From an uncultured SAR116 cluster alpha proteobacterium (GTDB lineage: Bacteria; Pseudomonadota; Alphaproteobacteria; Puniceispirillales; Marisalimonadaceae), in NCBI GenBank assembly GCA_902616005.1, contig CACMRG010000009.1, forward strand, positions 1 through 61,363: a stretch of 61,363 nucleotides of DNA. Direction: 5' to 3'. The position numbers and the translations under genes were made by a program. Of the stretch, positions 8,668 to 16,221 are shown one piece after another. Each line of letters starts with the position of its first letter. Position 1 is the stretch's first letter. The notes under the pieces were generated by a model, which was not told the DNA's origin, made no database searches, and saw nothing but the letters and a program-made list of their open reading frames with translations.

Positions 8668-9909
8668 ATGAGCCCAATATTTTTTGATTCTAAAGAAGTT
8701 AGATCATCTGATGAAAGAGAAAATGATCATTTAGTAAGCTTAAAAAAACTTATTGAAAAAGCTAAAACTATTACTCTACATTCTGACCGTTTAAAAAAAG
8801 AGATTTCTTCTTTGACTGATTTACAAAAAATTGGTGTTTTTCGCAAAAGTGATTTAATTGAAATACAAAAGAAAAACTTACCTTTTGGTAATTTAAATTT
8901 TAAAGAACTTTCAGAATTTTCTCATATTTATAGATCACCTGGTCCGATCTATGATTTAGATGGTTATAGCATCAATTGGTGGCGCTTCGCTAGAGCTTTA
9001 AATGCAGCAGGATTTAATAATAAAGACATAGTTCAAAATTGTTTTTCATATCACTTCACTCCAGCTGGCATGATGTTTGATGAAGCTGCAAAAATTTTGA
9101 AATGTACAATTTTTCCTGCAGGTGGAGAAAATTCAAATATGCAAGCCGAAATTATGTCTGAAATAAATACTACAGGATATGTTGGAATACCTGATTTTTT
9201 AAAAATTATTATTGAAAAAGCAAAAAATAATAACTTACCAATAAGTAATTTAAAAAAAGCTTTATTTTCTGGAGGCCCATTATTTCCTGATGTTGCGGAA
9301 TATTTCAAAAGTAAAAATATAAATTTTTATCAATGTTACGGAACTGCAGATCTTGGTCTTATTGCTTACGAGGCTGATATTAATGATGGAATGATTGTGG
9401 ACGAAGACATTATTTTAGAAATTGTAAAACCAGGTACTAATGAAAGAGTGCCAAATGGAGAAGTTGGAGAAGTTATAGTAACAGTTTTAAATAATTATGA
9501 ATTACCAATAATACGATTTGCAACTGGAGATTTATCTACAATTATTGAAGGTCAAAGCAAAACAGGAAGAACAAACATTAGAATCAAAGGATGGATGGGT
9601 CGAGCTGACCAAACAACAAAAGTTAGAGGAATGTTTGTTCAACCGTCTCAAATTGCGAAAATTGTTGACAACTTGTTCACTAATAAACCAAAAGCAAAAT
9701 TAATAGTAAGTAGAGAGAATAATCGTGATAATTTAAAACTTCTTATAGAACACGTTTCAAATGAAAACGATAAAATAGCTTTAAATGAAAAAGTTGTTGA
9801 TGAAATGAAAAAAATTCTTAATTTGAATGGTATAGTTGAATTTGTCAATTTAGGCTCATTGCCTAATGATGGGAAAGTTATTGATGATGTAAGAGATTTT
9901 GGAGATTAA
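8668..9909 (+). CDS. Phenylacetate-CoA ligase-like AMP-binding enzyme (PaaK family)
   Basis: Adenylate-forming CoA ligase of the PaaK group, 413 aa, close to the 420-440 aa usual for the family. Supporting motifs are SHIYRSPGP (in place of the usual S/T-G-T-T-G loop), ALFSGGPLF near residues 196-204, YGTADLG near 225 and the C-terminal hinge IKGWMGRADQTTKVRG. The loop that normally reads SSGTTG is degenerate, so activity should not be taken for granted. It lies 7 nt after livF in the same operon. A second ligase in one transport operon suggests that two acids, or an acid and a ring-type intermediate, are activated. Confidence 0.82.
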   Translation: MSPIFFDSKEVRSSDERENDHLVSLKKLIEKAKTITLHSDRLKKEISSLTDLQKIGVFRKSDLIEIQKKNLPFGNLNFKELSEFSHIYRSPGPIYDLDGYSINWWRFARALNAAGFNNKDIVQNCFSYHFTPAGMMFDEAAKILKCTIFPAGGENSNMQAEIMSEINTTGYVGIPDFLKIIIEKAKNNNLPISNLKKALFSGGPLFPDVAEYFKSKNINFYQCYGTADLGLIAYEADINDGMIVDEDIILEIVKPGTNERVPNGEVGEVIVTVLNNYELPIIRFATGDLSTIIEGQSKTGRTNIRIKGWMGRADQTTKVRGMFVQPSQIAKIVDNLFTNKPKAKLIVSRENNRDNLKLLIEHVSNENDKIALNEKVVDEMKKILNLNGIVEFVNLGSLPNDGKVIDDVRDFGD

Positions 9910-9910
9910 A

Positions 9911-10660
9911 ATGAATATTAATAAAGTTAATGCAGTTGTGACAGGTGGTGGAAGTGGTCTTGGAGAAGGGACTGCCAAATACTTAAAAAGTAAAGGAGCA
10001 AATGTATTTCTTATAGATGTAAATGAGGATAACTTGAAAAAAATTTCTTCAGAATTGGATGCAGAATACTTTGTTGGAGATGTTTCTGATCCAAATTTAA
10101 TGTCTGAAGCAATTGGGAATTTAGACAATATTAATTGCTTAGTAAATTGCGCAGGAATTGCTGTAGGATCCAAAGTTGTATCCAGTAGAGGAATGCATGA
10201 TTTAGGACTTTTTGAAAAAGTTCTTAGAATAAATTTGTTAGGTAGTTTTAACTTGATTCGACTGTGTGCAGATAAAATGCAACATAATACTCCAGACGAT
10301 GATGGTGAGAGAGGTGTTATTATAAATACTGCATCTGTAGCAGCTTTTGATGGTCAAATAGGTCAGGCAGCATACTCAGCTTCAAAGGGCGGTATTGCAG
10401 GTATGACACTTCCAATTGCAAGAGAATTAGCAACACATGGTATTAGAGTAAATACAATAGCACCAGGTTTGTTTGGAACACCAATGTTAACTGGAATGCC
10501 TGATGAAGTCCAAAAGAGTTTAATTGCAACTACTCTATTTCCTAAAAGATTAGGTACATCACATGAATATGCACTGTTAGTAGAAAGTATAGTCACAAAT
10601 GTTATGTTGAATGGAGAAACAATCCGACTTGATGGATCCGTAAGATTAGCTCCTAAATAA
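9911..10660 (+). CDS. SDR-family 3-hydroxyacyl-CoA dehydrogenase (HSD10-like)
   Basis: NAD-dependent oxidation of a 3-hydroxyacyl-CoA, or a similar alcohol. The Rossmann motif TGGGSGLG is near residues 11-18, with NCAG, the catalytic Ser in NTASVAAF and YSASK as the Tyr/Lys pair. The C-terminal part FPKRLGTSHEYALLVESI is typical of type II 3-hydroxyacyl-CoA dehydrogenases. I chose ATG 9911, preceded by GGAGAT (9901-9906), over an upstream in-frame TTG at 9899 that lies inside the ligase gene. It is followed after 1 nt by the MaoC gene, which suggests consecutive hydration and oxidation of an enoyl-CoA. Confidence 0.88.
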   Translation: MNINKVNAVVTGGGSGLGEGTAKYLKSKGANVFLIDVNEDNLKKISSELDAEYFVGDVSDPNLMSEAIGNLDNINCLVNCAGIAVGSKVVSSRGMHDLGLFEKVLRINLLGSFNLIRLCADKMQHNTPDDDGERGVIINTASVAAFDGQIGQAAYSASKGGIAGMTLPIARELATHGIRVNTIAPGLFGTPMLTGMPDEVQKSLIATTLFPKRLGTSHEYALLVESIVTNVMLNGETIRLDGSVRLAPK

Positions 10661-10661
10661 A

Positions 10662-11114
10662 ATGAAAAATTCAAAAATGTTTTTTGAAGATTTTGAAATT
10701 GGTTTAGTTTTTAATACAGGATCAAAAAAAATCACTAAAGATGAAATAATTAGTTTTGCAAAAAACTACGATCCTCAATATTTTCATGTTGATGAAAATA
10801 AAGCAAAATATGGACCCTTTGGAACACTTGTTTCAAGTGGTTTCATGACACTTGGTGTATCATTTACACAGTTTTTTGAAACTGGTGTTGTTAAAGATAC
10901 TGGTATGGGCGCTTGGGGTATAGATGAATTAAGATGGACTTTTCCAGTTTATCCAAATGATGAACTTAAATCAGAAGTAAAAGTTATAGAAAAAAAATTA
11001 TCTTCTAAAAGTCCTAACAAAGGGACTGTTAGAACTCTTCATACTGTTACCAATCAAAATGACAAAGTTGTAATGACTTGGATCGCAAACTTTCTAATTA
11101 AAACTAAAAATTAA
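10662..11114 (+). CDS. MaoC-like (R)-specific enoyl-CoA hydratase
   Basis: Hot-dog-fold protein of 150 aa, likely hydrating an enoyl-CoA. The catalytic Asp/His signature is visible as YDPQYFHVDE near residues 40-49, followed by the GPFGTLVSSGF segment typical of MaoC hydratases. It is the last gene of the + strand ligase/ABC/SDR operon and meets the thiolase gene tail to tail with a single base between the stop codons. Function inferred from family and operon; the acyl substrate is unknown. Confidence 0.88.
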   Translation: MKNSKMFFEDFEIGLVFNTGSKKITKDEIISFAKNYDPQYFHVDENKAKYGPFGTLVSSGFMTLGVSFTQFFETGVVKDTGMGAWGIDELRWTFPVYPNDELKSEVKVIEKKLSSKSPNKGTVRTLHTVTNQNDKVVMTWIANFLIKTKN

Positions 11115-11115
11115 A

Positions 11116-12288
11116 CTAACAATTTTCAACTATGACAGCTATCCCTTGACCACCACCTATGCACATTGTGGCTAAACCATATTTACCATTTCTTCTTTTG
11201 AGTTCATGAACAAGTTTTGTCATTATAATTGAACCAGTCGCTCCTACAGGATGTCCTAAAGCAATTGCACCACCATTAACATTTACTTTAGCTTCATCTA
11301 ATCCTAACTCTTTATTAACAGCACATGCTTGAGCAGCAAATGCCTCATTTGATTCAACCAAATCTAAGTCATCAGTTGTTAGCCCTACTTTTTTTAATGC
11401 CATCTTAGAAGCTGGAATTGGTCCCAAACCCATCTCATCAGGCTCTACTCCTCCAAAACCATAGGAAATTATTTTGGCCATTGGCTTACCCTTCTTTGCT
11501 TGCTTTTCATTGGCTAAAACTAGTGCTGATGCACCATCATTTATACCAGATGCATTACCAGCAGTTACAGACCCATCATTTTTAAAGACTGTTTTTAAAT
11601 TTGATAAAGATTCTAATGTTGTATCATATTTTGGATGTTCATCTGTATCAAAAATATTAGTACCTTTTCTAGATTTAATTTCTATAGGAGTAATTTGCTC
11701 TTTAAACAAACCTTTTTCTATAGCCTCTTTTGCACGTGTTTGACTATTTAATGCAAACTCATCCTGTTTTGATCGATCAATTTGATATCTTTCTGAAATA
11801 TTTTCAGCCGTTATACCCATATGACCATGTCCAAACGGATCATGTAGAGCTCCCAACATCATATCAAAAACTTTGCTATCTCCCATTCTATTTCCCCAAC
11901 GAAACCCTTTCACAACATGCGTTCCACTTGACATTACTTCAACACCTCCAGCCAATGCAATTTCTGTGTCGCCCAGCAATATAAGTTGTGAAGCACTAAC
12001 TATAGCTTGTAATCCAGAACCACATAATCGATTTACAGTAAGAGCACAAGATTCTTTATTCAAACCTGAATTCAAAGCTATAACTCTACTAACATACATG
12101 TCTCTTGGTTCAGTATGGATTACATTGCCAAAAACGGCATGACCAATTTCTTCTGGTGATATATTTGATCTTTTGATACTTTCTTTGGCTACAATTGCAC
12201 CTAAATCTACAGGGTCAAAATCTTTTAAAGTACCTCCAAAGGCACCTACAGGTGATCTGGTAGCAGACATAATGTAAACTTCATTCAT
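11116..12288 (-). CDS. Acetyl-CoA C-acyltransferase (thiolase)
   Basis: Thiolytic cleavage (or condensation) of 3-ketoacyl-CoA. All catalytic elements are present: the nucleophilic Cys in NRLCGSGLQ, the His in GGAIALGHPVGATG and the second Cys in CIGGGQG, with NEAFAAQ as the substrate-loop motif. The protein is 390 aa, the normal length. I chose ATG 12288, preceded by GGAGAAG, over another in-frame ATG at 12300. It is the last gene of a - strand operon with 3-hydroxyisobutyryl-CoA hydrolase and an acyl-CoA dehydrogenase. BktB/PhaA-type roles are possible. Confidence 0.92.
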   Translation of the reverse strand: MNEVYIMSATRSPVGAFGGTLKDFDPVDLGAIVAKESIKRSNISPEEIGHAVFGNVIHTEPRDMYVSRVIALNSGLNKESCALTVNRLCGSGLQAIVSASQLILLGDTEIALAGGVEVMSSGTHVVKGFRWGNRMGDSKVFDMMLGALHDPFGHGHMGITAENISERYQIDRSKQDEFALNSQTRAKEAIEKGLFKEQITPIEIKSRKGTNIFDTDEHPKYDTTLESLSNLKTVFKNDGSVTAGNASGINDGASALVLANEKQAKKGKPMAKIISYGFGGVEPDEMGLGPIPASKMALKKVGLTTDDLDLVESNEAFAAQACAVNKELGLDEAKVNVNGGAIALGHPVGATGSIIMTKLVHELKRRNGKYGLATMCIGGGQGIAVIVENC

Positions 12289-12309
12289 AAACTTCTCCAT
12301 ACAATAACT

Positions 12310-13380
12310 TTAAATTTTTAAATCTTTTTCATGTAATGGCTCAAAAAAGTGATTTACCCAAATCTCATCAACCTTATCAAGGTTACTAGGCTTCCATTGA
12401 GGGTTCCTATCTTTATCAACAAGCATAGCTCTTACTCCTTCATAGAAGTCACCTGATGCCTGACACCTTTGTACCATTCTATATTCCATTATAAGAGCGT
12501 CTCTGAGACTCATTTCTGTTGCCATATGAATTTGTTTAAAAGTTATTTTTAAAGATGTTGGAGATTTTCCTTTTAATTCGTGTTCTGTATTCTTTGAAAA
12601 CTCGCTTCCATTTTGACTAAGTGAATATGTTTTATTTAAAATTTCTTCAATACTTTCTTGTTCAAATATTTCTCTAATTTCAACCTGGTTTTTTTCAATA
12701 ATACTTTCTCCACTTACTTGACCACTAAATTTATCAATTAAATTTGTAATTTGTTGATGATCTTTAGAAGGATTTTTAAAAATTTCATTTTTTAAATTTT
12801 GTATATTTTTCGAATCAATATAATAATTTGATAGTCCCGTTTTCATCAAATCTATTGATTTTAATCTTGCACCAGTTAAGGCTAACCACAAACCTATAGT
12901 TATAGGTAGTTGGGCTAATAACCACCCTCCACCTACATCGGGGAAAAGACCAATGGTAGTCTCTGGCATTGCAAACATAGTTCTTTCAGTACAAACAATA
13001 TGACTTCCATGCATTGAAACACCAACACCACCTCCCATGGTCACGCCATCAATTAGAGCTATATAAGGTTTTGTAAAATTATTAATTTTATAATTTAAAA
13101 GATATTCATCATAAAAAAATTTCTCAGAAAGCTCTGTTGGTGGACCACCCTCATCAATAACTTGTTTTCTTAATGAAACTACATCTCCACCTGCACAAAA
13201 AGCTTTTTCACCAGCTCCTTCAATTATTACACATTTAATATCATCATCACTTTCGCATTTGTTTAAAAAGTCATTCATTTTTTGAACAATATTATACGTT
13301 AAAGCGTTTAACCTTTCTGGTCTGTTTAAAGTAATAATACCTACCCCGTCTTCAGATTTTAAAATTATTTCTTCATTCAT
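12310..13380 (-). CDS. 3-hydroxyisobutyryl-CoA hydrolase (enoyl-CoA hydratase superfamily)
   Basis: Hydrolyses 3-hydroxyisobutyryl-CoA to 3-hydroxyisobutyrate in valine catabolism. The crotonase core is clear: KAFCAGGDV (oxyanion hole), GVTMGGGVGVS, and the HIBCH hallmark PETTIGLFPDVGGGW with its catalytic Glu. The 356 aa length, with a C-terminal half rich in charged helices and ending in the region QWKPSNLDKV, fits HIBCH and not the 260-aa hydratases. The ATG at 13380 has AAAGGG upstream and is preferred over 13398, which overlaps the preceding gene. Neighbours on both sides fit a branched-chain acyl-CoA pathway. Confidence 0.9.
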   Translation of the reverse strand: MNEEIILKSEDGVGIITLNRPERLNALTYNIVQKMNDFLNKCESDDDIKCVIIEGAGEKAFCAGGDVVSLRKQVIDEGGPPTELSEKFFYDEYLLNYKINNFTKPYIALIDGVTMGGGVGVSMHGSHIVCTERTMFAMPETTIGLFPDVGGGWLLAQLPITIGLWLALTGARLKSIDLMKTGLSNYYIDSKNIQNLKNEIFKNPSKDHQQITNLIDKFSGQVSGESIIEKNQVEIREIFEQESIEEILNKTYSLSQNGSEFSKNTEHELKGKSPTSLKITFKQIHMATEMSLRDALIMEYRMVQRCQASGDFYEGVRAMLVDKDRNPQWKPSNLDKVDEIWVNHFFEPLHEKDLKI

Positions 13381-13390
13381 ATTATTCCCT

Positions 13391-14533
13391 TTAAACATCT
13401 AAAATTTTTCTTGAGATAATTAATCTCATTATTTCATTTGTACCTTCTAAAATTTGATGAACCCGCAAATCCCTAAGCACTCTCTCTAGAGGAAAATCTT
13501 TTAAATATCCATAACCACCATGAAGTTGCAAAGCTTGATTACAAATATCAAAACAAGCATCTGTTGCAAATCTCTTGGCCATTGCACAGTATTTTGTAGC
13601 ATCACTATCTTTATTGTCTATACTTGTTGCAGCTTTATAAACCATTAATCTAGAAGCCTCTAAATCAGTAGACATATCAGCTAATTTAAATTGACTTACC
13701 TGAAACTCATTTATTTTTTTACCAAACTGCTTCCTCTCTGATGTATATTGAATTGTATTTTCAAGCGCAAAAGTTGCACCTCCAATAGAACAAGCTGCAA
13801 TGTTAACTCTCCCACCATCCAGACCTTTCATTGCTAACTTAAATCCGTCACCTTCATTTCCTACTAAATTTTCAATTGGCACTTCACAATTATCAAAATT
13901 AACTGTTGAAGTATGTTGACTATTCCAGCCTAATTTCTTTTCATTTTTACCAAATGACAAGCCAGGAGTATCTTTTTCAATTAATATACATGAAATACCT
14001 TTCGGACCATCTTCACCAGTTCTACACATTACAGCATAGACATCACTTGTTGGCCCACCGGAAATAAAACTTTTTGATCCATTGAGAACATAATGACTAT
14101 TACCTTTTCGCTTAGCAGTAGTTTTTAATGCTGATGCATCTGAACCTGAGCTTGATTCAGTTAAACAGTAACTTGAAAATAAATTCATGGAGCATAATTG
14201 TGGAATAAATTTTTCTTTTAATTCATTTGACCCTTCGCTATCAATCATCCAAGCAACCATATTATGAATTGATAAATATGCAGCTGTTGAAACACATCCT
14301 CTTGAAAGTTGTTCAAAAACTAAAGCAGCTGACAATCTATCTAAGCCTGACCCTCCAAACTTTTCACTCACGTAAATACCTGCCAAACCTAGATCAGCTG
14401 ATTTTTTTAAAACATCAGTTGGAAAAATCTCTTTTTGATCCCATTCAGATGCAAAAGGCATCAATTCGGTTTCAGAAAATGAAGCTGCCATCTCCTGTAT
14501 ATTTTTATAATCTTCAGATAAATTAAATTCCAT
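13391..14533 (-). CDS. Acyl-CoA dehydrogenase, isobutyryl-CoA dehydrogenase-like
   Basis: FAD enzyme of 380 aa with the standard three-domain acyl-CoA dehydrogenase layout. FAD contacts are CLTESSSGSDA near residues 127-137 and SFISGGPTSDVY. The C-terminal catalytic motif is ILEGTNEIMR, with Glu as base, and the preceding QLHGGYGYL is also diagnostic. Placement immediately upstream of 3-hydroxyisobutyryl-CoA hydrolase makes isobutyryl-CoA dehydrogenase (ACAD8-like, valine degradation) the best guess. Short branched-chain substrates such as 2-methylbutyryl-CoA cannot be excluded from sequence alone. Confidence 0.9.
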   Translation of the reverse strand: MEFNLSEDYKNIQEMAASFSETELMPFASEWDQKEIFPTDVLKKSADLGLAGIYVSEKFGGSGLDRLSAALVFEQLSRGCVSTAAYLSIHNMVAWMIDSEGSNELKEKFIPQLCSMNLFSSYCLTESSSGSDASALKTTAKRKGNSHYVLNGSKSFISGGPTSDVYAVMCRTGEDGPKGISCILIEKDTPGLSFGKNEKKLGWNSQHTSTVNFDNCEVPIENLVGNEGDGFKLAMKGLDGGRVNIAACSIGGATFALENTIQYTSERKQFGKKINEFQVSQFKLADMSTDLEASRLMVYKAATSIDNKDSDATKYCAMAKRFATDACFDICNQALQLHGGYGYLKDFPLERVLRDLRVHQILEGTNEIMRLIISRKILDV

Positions 14534-14552
14534 AAATCATCTCATGAATAAT

Positions 14553-16151
14553 TTATACCTCATTCAAAATTAATTCGGAAGCTTTTTCAGCAATCATTAA
14601 AGTTGGAGAATTTGTATTACCAGACGTTATTGAAGGCATTATTGATGCGTCAACCACCCTTAATTTTTCTATACCATTTACTTTTAGATTTGGCTTAGTT
14701 ACGGAATCATCTCTTACCCCCATTGCACAAGTTCCAACCGGATGAAAAATTGTTGTTCCGATATCACCTGCCACTCTTTCTAAATCTTTATCAGTTTGAT
14801 AATTTATACCAGGTGCATACTCCTCTGGATTATATTTTTTCATTGATGGTTGTGAAATAATTTTTCTTGCTAATTTGATAGAATCAGCTGCAACTTTTTT
14901 ATCAGTTGCATGTGATAAATAGTTAGGATTAATTTCTGGCTGCAGTTTTAAATCTTTCGATTTAATGTGAACTGAACCTCTACTTAAAGGATTTAAATTA
15001 CAAACGCTTGCTGTTAGGCCAGGAAAATTATGAAGTGGATCTCCAAATTTATCTAAAGAAAGAGGTTGAACATGAAACTGGACATTAGGCATTTCATATG
15101 AAGAATCTGACATTGCAAAAACACCTAATTGACTTGGAGCCATTGACATGGGACCTTTTCTTTTAAAAATATATTCCATTCCAATTTTTATTTTTCCAAA
15201 AACTGAATTTATTTCTTGATTTAATGTGTTTGCGTTTTGTAGTTTATATATTACTCTAAGTTGCAAATGGTCTTGTAAATTTTCTCCAACATTTTTTGAA
15301 TCGATTATAGGTTTAATGCCTAATTTTATCAAAAGTTTAGGATTTCCAATCCCAGAAAGTTCAAGGATTTTTGGTGACCCAACTGATCCAGCAGATAATA
15401 TAACTTCTTTGTTACATGAGACTTGAAACTCATTTCCATTTGTTTTAATTTTTAAACCTGTAACAATCTTGTTCTTAATAATTAAACTTTCAACTTCACA
15501 ATTTTTAAATATCTTTAAATTTTTTCTTTGTTGAATTGGTTTTAAGAAGGCTTTGACTGTATTTAATCTAAACCCATTTTTTTGATTAACTTTAAAGTAA
15601 GAAACACCAAAATTATTACCATTATTAAAATCTTTTATTTTTGGAATACCTGCTTCTACAGTAGCATTTTGGAAATCATCTAATACATCCCAATGTAATC
15701 TTTGTTCATCAACACGCCATTCTCCTCCTTGACCGTGATACTCATCTGTTCCAGAAAAATTATCTTCAGTTTTTACAAAATACGGTAGAACATCGTCCCA
15801 ACTCCAACCAATATTGCCTAATTGTCTCCAATGATCGTAGTCTTTGGATTGTCCTCGCATGTATATCATGCCATTAATAGATGAACAACCACCCATCACT
15901 TTTCCTCTTGGGTAGTTAAGGTGTCTACCATTTAAACCTGGTTGAGAAGAAGTTTTATATAACCAATCAGTTCTTTTATTGCCCATACAATATAGATATC
16001 CAACTGGAATATGAATCCAATGATAATTATCACTCCCACCTGCTTCAATAAGAGCTATATTTAAGTTTTTGTTAGCAGATAACCTATTTGCTAACAAACA
16101 ACCTGCAGTCCCAGCACCTACTATAATTATATCAAAAACTTGTTTATCCAT
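14553..16151 (-). CDS. GMC-family FAD oxidoreductase (choline dehydrogenase-like)
   Basis: FAD-linked alcohol dehydrogenase of 532 aa. The N-terminal dinucleotide fold is IIVGAGTAGCLLANRL (residues 9-24), the GMC signature PRGKVMGGCSSING near residues 80-93, and the catalytic His is in TTIFHPVGTCAMG near the C-terminus with the partner N/H region SGNTNSPTLM. Similar proteins are annotated BetA, but many relatives oxidise other alcohols. It heads the - strand operon with the valine-catabolic genes. No betaine-aldehyde dehydrogenase or choline transporter is nearby, so a role in choline use is not supported by context. Confidence 0.88.
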   Translation of the reverse strand: MDKQVFDIIIVGAGTAGCLLANRLSANKNLNIALIEAGGSDNYHWIHIPVGYLYCMGNKRTDWLYKTSSQPGLNGRHLNYPRGKVMGGCSSINGMIYMRGQSKDYDHWRQLGNIGWSWDDVLPYFVKTEDNFSGTDEYHGQGGEWRVDEQRLHWDVLDDFQNATVEAGIPKIKDFNNGNNFGVSYFKVNQKNGFRLNTVKAFLKPIQQRKNLKIFKNCEVESLIIKNKIVTGLKIKTNGNEFQVSCNKEVILSAGSVGSPKILELSGIGNPKLLIKLGIKPIIDSKNVGENLQDHLQLRVIYKLQNANTLNQEINSVFGKIKIGMEYIFKRKGPMSMAPSQLGVFAMSDSSYEMPNVQFHVQPLSLDKFGDPLHNFPGLTASVCNLNPLSRGSVHIKSKDLKLQPEINPNYLSHATDKKVAADSIKLARKIISQPSMKKYNPEEYAPGINYQTDKDLERVAGDIGTTIFHPVGTCAMGVRDDSVTKPNLKVNGIEKLRVVDASIMPSITSGNTNSPTLMIAEKASELILNEV

Positions 16152-16221
16152 TGTATTGAGTATAAATTAGATATTAAAATTTTGAACAAAAAATTTTTAT
16201 TAAATTAAATAAGGGGAAAAT

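Noticed and set aside
16152-16221. SAM-responsive riboswitch upstream of the MetY fusion gene
   Set aside because: Only 70 nt separate the divergent starts and I see no GC-paired stems or pseudoknot-like pairing; the sequence is nearly pure A/T apart from the ribosome binding site.
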